Of a stretch of 51,850 nt of DNA, positions 24,394-31,268 are shown one piece after another; the stretch's first letter is position 1; each line of letters begins with the position of its first letter. The translations under genes and the position numbers were made by a program. The notes under the pieces were generated by a model. It ran no database searches. It was not told the DNA's origin and saw only the letters and a program-made list of their open reading frames with translations. This DNA comes from Spirochaetota bacterium (GTDB lineage: Bacteria; Spirochaetota; JAGLSM01; JAKPMW01): contig JAITCI010000085.1 of the NCBI GenBank assembly GCA_031283155.1, positions 1 through 51,850 on the forward strand, given 5' to 3'.

Positions 24394-24906
24394 TTAAAAT
24401 CGGTACCGGAGACTGGCGCGCGCGCCCAGGACAAGATCGCTGCCGTTGTCAATGTTCCATATCGCCAGTGAATACGCCGGTTTTCGCAGCGGATCGCTTC
24501 CGTAATTCCATGACCATGCGAGTTCGGGACCTGCCGTGAGGCTCAGATTTTTACCGAGGTTGCAGCCCAATGAAGTGATAACGCACATTAAGGATTGATT
24601 GTTTGGCCCCGTGTTCATCAAAAAAGCGTTAAACTCGGGATTGAAAAACAGGAACGCTGTAATGGGACGGATGGTGCCAATTCCGGCGCCTATACCAAAG
24701 TTTTGCGGCGAATAGCCCTCCCTGGGGTCATACGAAGCGATGATATTTCCATACACCTTTTCGCTGCCCAACTTCACCCCGATGTTGATGAAAAAGTACT
24801 CCGAAGCGCTCAACTCGAGAGCGTAATAGCTCTTGCGCGCCTCCTGTGCAAAACCCGTGCCGGTACATACCGCAAGCAAAACCAACGCCGCCAGCATTTT
24901 TTTCAT
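24394..24906 (-). CDS. Small outer-membrane beta-barrel-like protein
   Basis: 170 residues with a clear signal peptide (MKKMLAALVLLAVCTGTGFA-QEARK) and alternating hydrophobic/polar strands, ending in an aromatic residue (ARASLRYRF), as outer-membrane barrels do. The ATG complementary to 24904-24906 follows AAGGAG. No specific family recognised. It is transcribed divergently from a TetR regulator with two palindromic operators between them, so its expression is probably controlled by that regulator. Confidence 0.72.
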   Translation of the reverse strand: MKKMLAALVLLAVCTGTGFAQEARKSYYALELSASEYFFINIGVKLGSEKVYGNIIASYDPREGYSPQNFGIGAGIGTIRPITAFLFFNPEFNAFLMNTGPNNQSLMCVITSLGCNLGKNLSLTAGPELAWSWNYGSDPLRKPAYSLAIWNIDNGSDLVLGARASLRYRF

Positions 24907-24964
24907 GGTACACTCCTTTTGAACAGTATTTTTTGACTGACCGCGTGCCCGTATGGCGGTGAGG

Positions 24965-24977
24965 CTAACACTGTTAG
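24965..24977. promoter_or_regulatory. TetR operator 1
   Basis: Perfect 13-base palindrome CTAACACTGTTAG in the intergenic region between the barrel gene and tetR. It shares CTAAC/GTTAG arms with a second site 31 bases away, about three helical turns. Confidence 0.7.
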
Positions 24978-24995
24978 TCATCCATGAATATATCC

Positions 24996-25008
24996 CTAAC
25001 GGTGTTAG
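24996..25008. promoter_or_regulatory. TetR operator 2
   Basis: CTAACGGTGTTAG, with the same CTAAC/GTTAG arms as the first site. It lies 50 bases before the tetR start and could mediate autorepression. Confidence 0.68.
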
Positions 25009-25057
25009 TTTCAAGGAATTTTACAAAAAATTTTTTGGAAAATTTTTTGGAGTCGGC

Positions 25058-25699
25058 ATGGGGATCACGAAAGAAAACATCGTTCAAGCCTCCATCCGCA
25101 TCCTGAACCGCGAGGGCATTGGCGGTTTGAGTATGCGCACGATAGCGCGCGAACTCGGGATCAAGGCTGCGTCGCTCTACAGCCATATCAGCGGCAAGGC
25201 GGAACTCTACAACGAAATCGCGGAATATATGTGCAAAGACTTTGCCATGCCGGACGCCTCCCTGCCGCCGGAAGAATACCTGATCGCCATGGCCATATCC
25301 TACCGCGCGATGCTGCTCACGGTGCGGGACTCCGCCGTGATTTTCGGAGAGTCCTTTCCGGTTACGCCCCTGTGGACGGCGATCAGCAAGTCCGCTACAG
25401 GGCATTTTATGCTTCTGGGTATTGGCAAGAAAAATTTTCTGACCGCAACGAGCCTCTATAACAACTATGTTCTCGCCTTTGTGGCGGACGAGACGCGCAC
25501 AAAAAACAGAACGCCCGACGAGGCGCGGCTTTCCGAAAGCGTATTCGGCTTCGGTGAACTGCTCACCCTGCACGGGCGTCATTTTGACGAGCAATTTTTA
25601 TTCGGCCTCCGGGTTTTGTTCAGGGGACTGGAGGCGATGGCGGGCGAGGGCAGGCAAGCCGGGCCGCGAATCGGTACAGATACAAATGCGGATGAATAA
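25058..25699 (+). CDS. TetR/AcrR-family transcriptional regulator
   Basis: 213 residues. The N-terminal DNA-binding domain is typical: ENIVQASIRILNREGIGGLS, then MRTIARELGIKAASLYSHIS with KAELYNEIAEYM. The larger C-terminal ligand domain resembles the tetracycline-repressor C-terminal class; ligand unknown. I chose the ATG at 25058 (GGAG 5 bases upstream); the open frame extends back to 24953 but would overlap the operators. It lies divergent to a small barrel protein and 21 bases upstream of the D-aminoacylase gene, so it may control both sides. Confidence 0.88.
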   Translation: MGITKENIVQASIRILNREGIGGLSMRTIARELGIKAASLYSHISGKAELYNEIAEYMCKDFAMPDASLPPEEYLIAMAISYRAMLLTVRDSAVIFGESFPVTPLWTAISKSATGHFMLLGIGKKNFLTATSLYNNYVLAFVADETRTKNRTPDEARLSESVFGFGELLTLHGRHFDEQFLFGLRVLFRGLEAMAGEGRQAGPRIGTDTNADE

Positions 25700-25720
25700 A
25701 GGCTGAGCAAGGAGCGCATC

Positions 25721-27592
25721 ATGCGCGGGGATATTTTAGTCCAGGGCGGGATTGTGCTGGACGGTACGGGCGCTCCGGCGCGGCGCGCCGATATACTCAT
25801 CGCCGGGGATACGATCATTTCGCTCGTTCCGCCGCGCAAGCGAGCCTGCGCGCCCGTCATTATCGACGCGCGCGGACGGTATGTCATGCCCGGCATCATC
25901 GACAGCCACACCCATAGCGATCTCGCGCTTCTTGAGGATGAGGGCCTGCGGCCCAAGATTATGCAGGGCGTGACGACCGAGGTTCCCGGGCAATGCGGCC
26001 TTTCCGTATTTCCGCTGCCCCCCGAACGCCGGGAGGGCTGGAGAAAGCGTTCCGTTATCGGCGGCGCGGGGTATACATGGGGGTGGGCGGACGCGGCCTC
26101 CTGGCTTGCGGATTTGGGCGCGCGCGGTCTCGAGACAAATGTTGTTCCATTTGTCGGCGCGGGTACGGTGCGCTATGGTCTTGCGGGGGACGCCGATCAG
26201 GATATCGACTCCGGCCCGGATTCGCCATTCATGCGCGCGCTTGAGGAATCCTTTGCCGCCGGGATCGCCGGGCTCTCTTTCGGGCTGATCTATATTCCCG
26301 CGATCTTCTCCCGCCGCGAGGAGCTGCTTGCGGCGGCAAAATGCGCCGCCCGCCATGATCGCCCGCTTGCGGTACATCTCCGCAGCGAGAGCAATGCGCT
26401 CGCCGCAGCGGTGCGCGAGATCCATGCCCTGGCGGAGGAGAGCGGGGCGCGTCTGACCATATCGCATCTGAAGGTCATCGGGCGCGCGAACCGCAGACAG
26501 CTTGACGATGTTCTGGAGTTTATCGACGCGCATGATATCGCTTTCGACGCCTATCCGTATGGCTACGGAAGCACAACGCTTTTTTCCATCATCCCTCCCT
26601 GGCTCGTCAGCGAAGGCGGGGCGGAGGCTGTTTTGGACAGACTGAACCGGCGCGATGTACGCGAATATCTCGCGGCGCTCTGGACAATGCCTTCGGGGAA
26701 TGCGCGCGTTACAGATCTGAGAAACTTGCGCTCCCGTCGAAAAAGCGCTGAGAATCAGGAAAATATCGGACGCCCTATCCCGGATCATTCTCCAAAATAT
26801 TCCCAAACATTCCACGGTGCCCGGAGCGCTTTCGATAATCTTCCTTTCGAATTGGGCTGGGAGAATATCCGTATAGTGTACGCGCGCAATGCGGAACAGG
26901 AAATATGCGGCAAAACCATAGCGGAGATCGCGCGCGCGCGCGGTACGGATCCGGCGAATGCCGCGATGGATATTCTGGCGGCTTCGCGCGGCGATGTGCG
27001 GATCATCGATGATTTTATGGACGAAGAGGCGGTTATCGCGATCTTGCGCAACAGGCACGGCGTGATTGCGAGCGACGCCCTGTTCGGAGCATCCCCGGCG
27101 GCTGCACACCCGCGCCTGCACTCCTGCTTTCCGTATGCCATGCGCCGCTATGCGCTTGAGCAGAAAATTCTTTCACCGGAAGAGGCGGTATATAAAATGA
27201 CGGGACTGCCTGCGGCTCGGCTTGGGCTGGGTGATCGCGGACGGCTTGCCCTCGGCTATAAGGCGGACATCGCGGTATTTGACGCAGATTTCGGAACCGC
27301 CGCCTGCGCAGCCGCCGATCACGCGGGCGCGGCAAATGGTCTCTATGCGCTTCTTGTCAACGGGCGGATCAAAGTGAACGAATATCAGTACGACCCCGGT
27401 GTGCGCGCGCAGCTAGTACAAGGACGTACTGTTGCAGACAGGATGTCTGCACACAGCGCACGCAGCTGGATGCTGCGGGTTTTGCGCAGTGCATCGCGCA
27501 TTCCCGAAGTATGTACTCCTGCTTCGGGAACGGCGAAGTGCCCTGTGGGTAATGGCGCATCAGTGCGCGCGGGCAGACTTCTTCTGCAATAA
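25721..27592 (+). CDS. N-acyl-D-amino-acid deacylase (D-aminoacylase family) with inserted repeats
   Basis: Amidohydrolase-superfamily enzyme that hydrolyses N-acyl-D-amino acids. Motifs: ILVQGGIVLDGTGAPARRAD, MPGIIDSHTHSD (metal HxH), GVTTEVPGQCG, FSFGLIYIP-like GLSFGLIYIPA, HLRSES, TISHLKVIGR and GVIASDALFG with the catalytic-region Asp. The ATG at 25721 follows AAGGAG. 623 residues versus about 530 usual. One excess block is ~residues 325-370 (from NLRSRRKSAENQENIG). The other, near the C-terminus, is the hairpin repeat at 27416-27568; removing it would restore GVRAGRLLLQ, the usual GxRxGRxL ending. Activity may survive because both blocks are in frame. Confidence 0.88.
   Translation: MRGDILVQGGIVLDGTGAPARRADILIAGDTIISLVPPRKRACAPVIIDARGRYVMPGIIDSHTHSDLALLEDEGLRPKIMQGVTTEVPGQCGLSVFPLPPERREGWRKRSVIGGAGYTWGWADAASWLADLGARGLETNVVPFVGAGTVRYGLAGDADQDIDSGPDSPFMRALEESFAAGIAGLSFGLIYIPAIFSRREELLAAAKCAARHDRPLAVHLRSESNALAAAVREIHALAEESGARLTISHLKVIGRANRRQLDDVLEFIDAHDIAFDAYPYGYGSTTLFSIIPPWLVSEGGAEAVLDRLNRRDVREYLAALWTMPSGNARVTDLRNLRSRRKSAENQENIGRPIPDHSPKYSQTFHGARSAFDNLPFELGWENIRIVYARNAEQEICGKTIAEIARARGTDPANAAMDILAASRGDVRIIDDFMDEEAVIAILRNRHGVIASDALFGASPAAAHPRLHSCFPYAMRRYALEQKILSPEEAVYKMTGLPAARLGLGDRGRLALGYKADIAVFDADFGTAACAAADHAGAANGLYALLVNGRIKVNEYQYDPGVRAQLVQGRTVADRMSAHSARSWMLRVLRSASRIPEVCTPASGTAKCPVGNGASVRAGRLLLQ
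27416..27568 (+). repeat. In-frame hairpin repeat, family 1, copy 1 (in the D-aminoacylase gene)
   Basis: A chain of small hairpins: GTAC-AAGGAC-GTAC (27416-27429), GCAGACA-GGA-TGTCTGC (27434-27450), CGCAGC-TGGAT-GCTGCG (27461-27477), TTCCCGAAG/CTTCGGGAA (27501-27530) and GCGCA-tcag-TGCGC (27555-27568). It encodes LVQGRTVADR, then SAHSARSWMLRVLRSASR, also encoded in frame by comEC. GTGCGCGCG occurs just before (27401) and at the right end (27563), possibly a target duplication. Confidence 0.88.
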
Positions 27593-27608
27593 GCGCAATC
27601 TGCGGCAT

Positions 27609-27625
27609 AAAGGCGGGACGCCTTT
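27609..27625. terminator. GGA-loop hairpin between convergent genes
   Basis: Perfect 7-bp stem AAAGGCG-GGA-CGCCTTT between the D-aminoacylase stop and the convergent small gene. It could terminate either transcript, but there is no long T-run; its GGA loop resembles the loops of the nearby inserted repeats. Confidence 0.45.
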
Positions 27626-27636
27626 GCCCGAATAGC

Positions 27637-27912
27637 TCAGTCTCTTGCGTCCTTGTACTGTTTCAGAAGTTCCTGCCGGCGGTTCAGCCAATACTCATAC
27701 GCCTTGCGTTCCTTTTCCTTGCCGCCGATGCGTGCGTAGCGATAGGCATACAGGTTAGCGAGATGATGCGCGTTGGCGATTTCAGCGGCAAGCCGCTGCT
27801 TGGTCATGGGCTTGTCCTGCTGCGTACCGCCGGTTTGGTGATCCGCCTGCGCGTAGAGTCCGCTCGCCGCAAACAACACGCACATAATCAGTAATGCGAT
27901 TCCTTTTTTCAT
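27637..27912 (-). CDS. Small exported protein of unknown function
   Basis: 91 residues. Signal peptide (MKKGIALLIMCVLFAASGLYAQA) then a charged, helical mature part of ~68 residues (LAAEIANAHHLANLYAYRYA, RKAYEYWLNRRQELLKQYKD). Of two ATGs, 27912 is preferred: GGAGG is 9 bases upstream, against 3 for 27918. No family recognised. It lies 30 bases downstream of the nitroreductase gene on the same strand and may share its transcript. Confidence 0.72.
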   Translation of the reverse strand: MKKGIALLIMCVLFAASGLYAQADHQTGGTQQDKPMTKQRLAAEIANAHHLANLYAYRYARIGGKEKERKAYEYWLNRRQELLKQYKDARD

Positions 27913-27942
27913 GATCATTATCCTCCTGGATTAGCGCGGCAC

Positions 27943-28497
27943 CTATTCCCGGTTATACCGCGCGATTGTATGCAGTTCCTTTCGCTTGTGCGTACCCGGG
28001 AGAGTATACCCCTCCGGCGGGTACCCGAGCGCGAGCAAGCACACAAGATGCTCGTTTTTCGGCACGGTGAGCAGCCTGCGCACCGCATCCACGTCAAACC
28101 ATCCAATATAGCACGATCCGAGCCCCAATTCCTCGGCGCGCAGCACAAGCTGCTGGCACGCGACGCCCAGGTCAAAAAGATAAAACTGAACCCCCTGCAG
28201 AAACGTGCCAATCCTGTTGATCCTAATATCGGTTTTTGCGAGCGCCGCTATAATAACCGGCGCTTCGCGGATGAATTTGCTCGGGAGGTACACGCCTCCG
28301 GTCGCGGCCAGCGCGATTTCATCCCGCAGGGCAGGGTCGTCAATGACATGAAAGCGCCAGAGCTGCGAATTTTGCGCCGACGGCGCGATGCGCGCCGCCT
28401 CGAGACACGCATCGATCACCCCGCGTTCCGGCTGCCGCTTCGCGTAGCGCCGGAGCGAATGTCGCTTGTGAAGAATCTCTTCGACAGGATTTTGCAT
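27943..28497 (-). CDS. Nitroreductase-family flavoprotein
   Basis: 184 residues of the FMN-dependent nitroreductase fold. N-terminal RHSLRRYAKRQ is the FMN-phosphate-binding motif (usual RRSxRxF); ARIAPSAQNSQLWRF and the C-terminal ELGLGSCYIGWFD and LLALGYPPEG also match. Substrate unknown. The start at 28497 gives MQNPVEEILHKRHSLRRY; an ATG at 28524 would add nine residues. Neither has a strong ribosome binding site. Divergent from comEC, with 67 bases between the starts. Confidence 0.9.
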   Translation of the reverse strand: MQNPVEEILHKRHSLRRYAKRQPERGVIDACLEAARIAPSAQNSQLWRFHVIDDPALRDEIALAATGGVYLPSKFIREAPVIIAALAKTDIRINRIGTFLQGVQFYLFDLGVACQQLVLRAEELGLGSCYIGWFDVDAVRRLLTVPKNEHLVCLLALGYPPEGYTLPGTHKRKELHTIARYNRE

Positions 28498-28564
28498 GGC
28501 AATCCATAGTACACCATTTTGCAAAAAAAGCGAACCCGAAACGTGCGCTCGGCTTTTCTATTTT

Positions 28565-30508
28565 ATGAAAGCAAGCATACGTTTATGGGCGGTCTTTGCC
28601 GCCGTCATTACTTCCGTCGTGTTCACGCGCGCCGGAATTTCAGCCGGATATATATTTCTGTTCGCCGCGCCCCTCGCCGGCGCAGCGTGTATTCGGAAAA
28701 ATTTGCCGGAAAAATGCCTGGTACAAGGATGTACTGTTGCAGACAGGACGCGCAGCGCGCAAGGCGAGTCTGCACACAGCGCACGCAGCTGGATGCTGCG
28801 GGTTTTGCGCAGTGCATCGCGCAGCGCCACGGATGGCGCGGTAGTGCGCGGGAAGATAATTCTGTTTTGCCGCGTCTATACGCTCGCCCTGATCGCGATA
28901 ACAATCGTCCGGCTGCTTGCGCAGCCATCCCCGCAGCAGGATCCGAAGCAGGCGTGCTGGCTTGCGCAGGAATGTTACGGGCGCGTGACGCGGATCGCGC
29001 AGAACAATAAACGGACCCGCCTGCATCTGCAACTGGACGGCGCTCTGCTTGTGGATGGGCGGCACCGGAAGCTGCGCGGCGAGATAATCGCGTACCTGCG
29101 ACCTGGATGGGATACCCATTCGGGCACAGGTCATCCCGCGCGAGCCACGGAGGGCTCAAAAAGCGCGGGGCTGCGCAATACGCAAACCAATGCGCTTCCC
29201 GCAGTTGATGAGCGCGTCGCCGTCACGGGCGAGCTTCAGGAACTCCCGCAGGGAGAGGGAAGACTGCGACCTGGATGGGATACCCATTCGGGCACAGGTC
29301 GTCCCGCGCGAGCCACGGACGCGGAGCGCGCAGAGCGAGGCTCAAAAAGCGCGGGGAACAGTTTCTGGGATTATCTTGAGGACGCCCAGGTGCGCGCGGT
29401 TATCTGGGAGGTCCGCTCCCTGCGTGTGCTCGCCCCGGCACCCGAAATGACGCGGCGGCTCGCGAGCCTGCGTACCGCGCTCATGGATTATTTCAATCCA
29501 CTTGGCGAGCGCGCGAAGGCGCTGATGGGGGCGCTTGTTTTCGGTGAGCGCGGCGGACTCACGCGCGAGGAGCGGCAGGAATTTGCCGACGCCGGAATCA
29601 TCCACATGATGGCGGTCTCGGGAATGCACGTCGGCGTGGTTTGCGCGGCAATCTACGGGCTCTTCTCGCTCCTGGGCGTTGGCCGCCGTATCGCGCTCCC
29701 GCTGGTTTGCCTGCTCCTGTTTGTGTACGCGGGACTCTGCAACTGGACGCCATCGGTTTTGCGCGCGGTATTCAGCGTGTACGTATTCGCGGCGCTCTCG
29801 TATTTTCGCGCGCGCACCTCCGCGATGGACATATTGATTATGGTTGCAAGTATTCTGCTTTTCTTCTCGCCCGCATTGATACGGAGCGCGGGCTTCCTCC
29901 TGTCCTTTGCCGCTACGGCGGGCATCCTTCTGTTTGCCGCTCCCTTGTCGGAATGGATGCGCTTTCTCCGGCTTCCGAAATTTGCGGGTAATTCCCTCGC
30001 GGTTTCGCTCGCGGCGCAGATTGCGGTCGCGCCGATACTGGCGGCCTGTTTTGGGCGGATATCGATCCTCGCGCCGCTTGTGAATTGCCTGCTTGTCCCG
30101 CTCATCCTGTGTATTCAGGGTCTGGGCTGCGCGCTGCCCCTGCTTGCGCGTCTCCCGGGCGGGGAATACGCTGTGCTTTTCTTTCAGGCGGTAGTGGGTT
30201 TCCTCTTCGATTCTGTTTCCTGGATCAGCGCGCTCCCGATAGCGGCGATAGACGTGCCGCGCTATTCCCTCGCGGTGGTTTTGGGCTATTATCTAGGCAT
30301 ACTGCTTATCGCCGGGGGGCTGCGGATTCTTGGCATACGACGCCGAAAAAATAGAGAGCTTGCTCTCGCCGCGCAGCTTGCAGGCCTTCTTGCGCGCACG
30401 GGGGCTGCGTCCGAGGCACGGGATGGGGCAGAATTTTCTGGTCAGCCGCCAGATACTCACGCGCATAACCGAGAGCGCGGAGATTCGCGCCGGGGAAGAG
30501 CTGCTTGA
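28565..30508 (+). CDS. comEC: ComEC/Rec2-type DNA-uptake channel protein with in-frame repeat insertions
   Basis: Inner-membrane channel for single-stranded DNA in natural transformation. The competence domain is clear: LMGALVFGERGGLTREERQE, FADAGIIHMMAVSGMHVGVV, FVYAGLCNWTPSVLRA and roughly ten hydrophobic helices to ~residue 590. No C-terminal metallo-beta-lactamase domain. The N-terminal region (DUF4131-like, ~30-250) is invaded by three in-frame hairpin repeats: family 1 at 28721-28850 and family 2 at 29096-29170 and 29264-29356. No good ribosome binding site precedes the ATG at 28565. The last ~60 codons run out of frame into rsmA (179 bases). Whether the channel still works is uncertain. 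Confidence 0.87.
   Translation: MKASIRLWAVFAAVITSVVFTRAGISAGYIFLFAAPLAGAACIRKNLPEKCLVQGCTVADRTRSAQGESAHSARSWMLRVLRSASRSATDGAVVRGKIILFCRVYTLALIAITIVRLLAQPSPQQDPKQACWLAQECYGRVTRIAQNNKRTRLHLQLDGALLVDGRHRKLRGEIIAYLRPGWDTHSGTGHPARATEGSKSAGLRNTQTNALPAVDERVAVTGELQELPQGEGRLRPGWDTHSGTGRPARATDAERAERGSKSAGNSFWDYLEDAQVRAVIWEVRSLRVLAPAPEMTRRLASLRTALMDYFNPLGERAKALMGALVFGERGGLTREERQEFADAGIIHMMAVSGMHVGVVCAAIYGLFSLLGVGRRIALPLVCLLLFVYAGLCNWTPSVLRAVFSVYVFAALSYFRARTSAMDILIMVASILLFFSPALIRSAGFLLSFAATAGILLFAAPLSEWMRFLRLPKFAGNSLAVSLAAQIAVAPILAACFGRISILAPLVNCLLVPLILCIQGLGCALPLLARLPGGEYAVLFFQAVVGFLFDSVSWISALPIAAIDVPRYSLAVVLGYYLGILLIAGGLRILGIRRRKNRELALAAQLAGLLARTGAASEARDGAEFSGQPPDTHAHNRERGDSRRGRAA
28721..28850 (+). repeat. 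In-frame hairpin repeat, family 1, copy 2 (in comEC)
   Basis: Shares GTACAAGGAYGTACTGTTGC and the following hairpins with the copy at 27416, in the same reading frame (SAHSARSWMLRVLRSASR). The stem GCAGAC/GTCTGC (28739-28744 and 28768-28773) is kept, but its loop is 23 bases rather than 5: an 18-base module has been added after GGA. The right end is GCGCC-ACGGAT-GGCGC (28824-28839) instead of the longer hairpin set in copy 1. Confidence 0.9.
29096..29170 (+). repeat. In-frame hairpin repeat, family 2, copy A (in comEC)
   Basis: 75 bases. Left hairpin ACCTG..TGGG-ata-CCCA..CAGGT, right hairpin GAGCC-ACGGAG-GGCTC, then AAAAAGCGCGGGG. Encodes LRPGWDTHSGTGHPARATEG. Near-identical to copy B apart from an 18-base loop expansion there. 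Confidence 0.9.
29264..29356 (+). repeat. In-frame hairpin repeat, family 2, copy B (in comEC)
   Basis: 93 bases, 18 longer than copy A. The stem GAGCC/GGCTC (29310-29314 and 29339-29343) is kept while its loop grows from 6 to 24 bases by a module starting GGACGCGGAGCGCGCA, nearly the same as that in family 1 copy 2. Frame is kept (LRPGWDTHSGTGRPARATDA). Confidence 0.9.
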
Positions 30509-31268
30509 GATCGGCCCGGGGCTGGGCTTCCTGACGCATTTTTTGCTCGCGCGCGGCGCGCGGGTCACAGCCTGCGAGATGGATCCCGGGCTTGCGGACT
30601 GGCTCGAAGAGGTCTTTGCCGGTGAAGAGGCCTTTCATCTCATTCGCGGCGATTTTTTGCAGGCTGATATTCCGAGCTTCGACGGCTCGCGTATCCGCGC
30701 TATCGCGAATCTTCCTTACAATATTACCTCGCCCGCCCTTGAGCGCCTCTTCGCTCTTTCCCCGCTGGACGAGATCATCGTTATGGTGCAGCGGCAGGTC
30801 GCGGAGCGCATCCTCGCGAAACCCGGAACCCGCGCCTACGGGAGCTTAAGCCTCTTTGCGGCTTTCCATTCCGTGCCCGCCCTCCTGTTTCACGTCTCCC
30901 CGGGCAATTTTCATCCCGCGCCCTCGGTCTACTCGTCTGTTGTGCGCTTCCGTCTCCGCCCGCCGCCGCTTCCGGCCGAGGCGCAGCCCTGTTTCTTTGC
31001 CCTCGTGCGCGCGGTCTTCAGTTCGCGGCGCAAGACTCTGCGGAACAGTTTGCGCGACTCTCCCTTCACGCGAATGGACGCGGCGCTTCTCGACGCGATA
31101 TTGCAGGCGGAGCATATAAACGGCGGTATTCGCGGGGAGGTTCTTTCGCTATCGCAATTTGCTGGGCTTGCACTTCGTTTGCAGTCTCTGGGCGGCTTCA
31201 CGCCGGGACGGCGCGGAGGGAAAGATGAACGGGATGGCAATCCGGGAAAGAAGAGTGAACAGGAATGA
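30330..31268 (+). CDS. rsmA: 16S rRNA dimethyladenosine transferase
   Basis: Dimethylates two adjacent adenines near the 3' end of 16S rRNA; also called KsgA. Motifs: HGMGQNFLVSRQIL, SAM-binding LLEIGPGLGFLTHFLL, ACEMDPGL, RGDFLQAD, the catalytic NLPYNITSPAL and PAPSVYSSVVRF, with RRKTLRNSL near the end. The likely start is the TTG at 30330, which gives the usual N-terminus (KIESLLSPRSLQAFLRARGL); no ATG lies before the GQNF motif apart from the Met in it. The gene starts 179 bases inside the comEC frame and overlaps mutY by four bases (ATGA). Confidence 0.93.
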   Translation: MAYDAEKIESLLSPRSLQAFLRARGLRPRHGMGQNFLVSRQILTRITESAEIRAGEELLEIGPGLGFLTHFLLARGARVTACEMDPGLADWLEEVFAGEEAFHLIRGDFLQADIPSFDGSRIRAIANLPYNITSPALERLFALSPLDEIIVMVQRQVAERILAKPGTRAYGSLSLFAAFHSVPALLFHVSPGNFHPAPSVYSSVVRFRLRPPPLPAEAQPCFFALVRAVFSSRRKTLRNSLRDSPFTRMDAALLDAILQAEHINGGIRGEVLSLSQFAGLALRLQSLGGFTPGRRGGKDERDGNPGKKSEQE

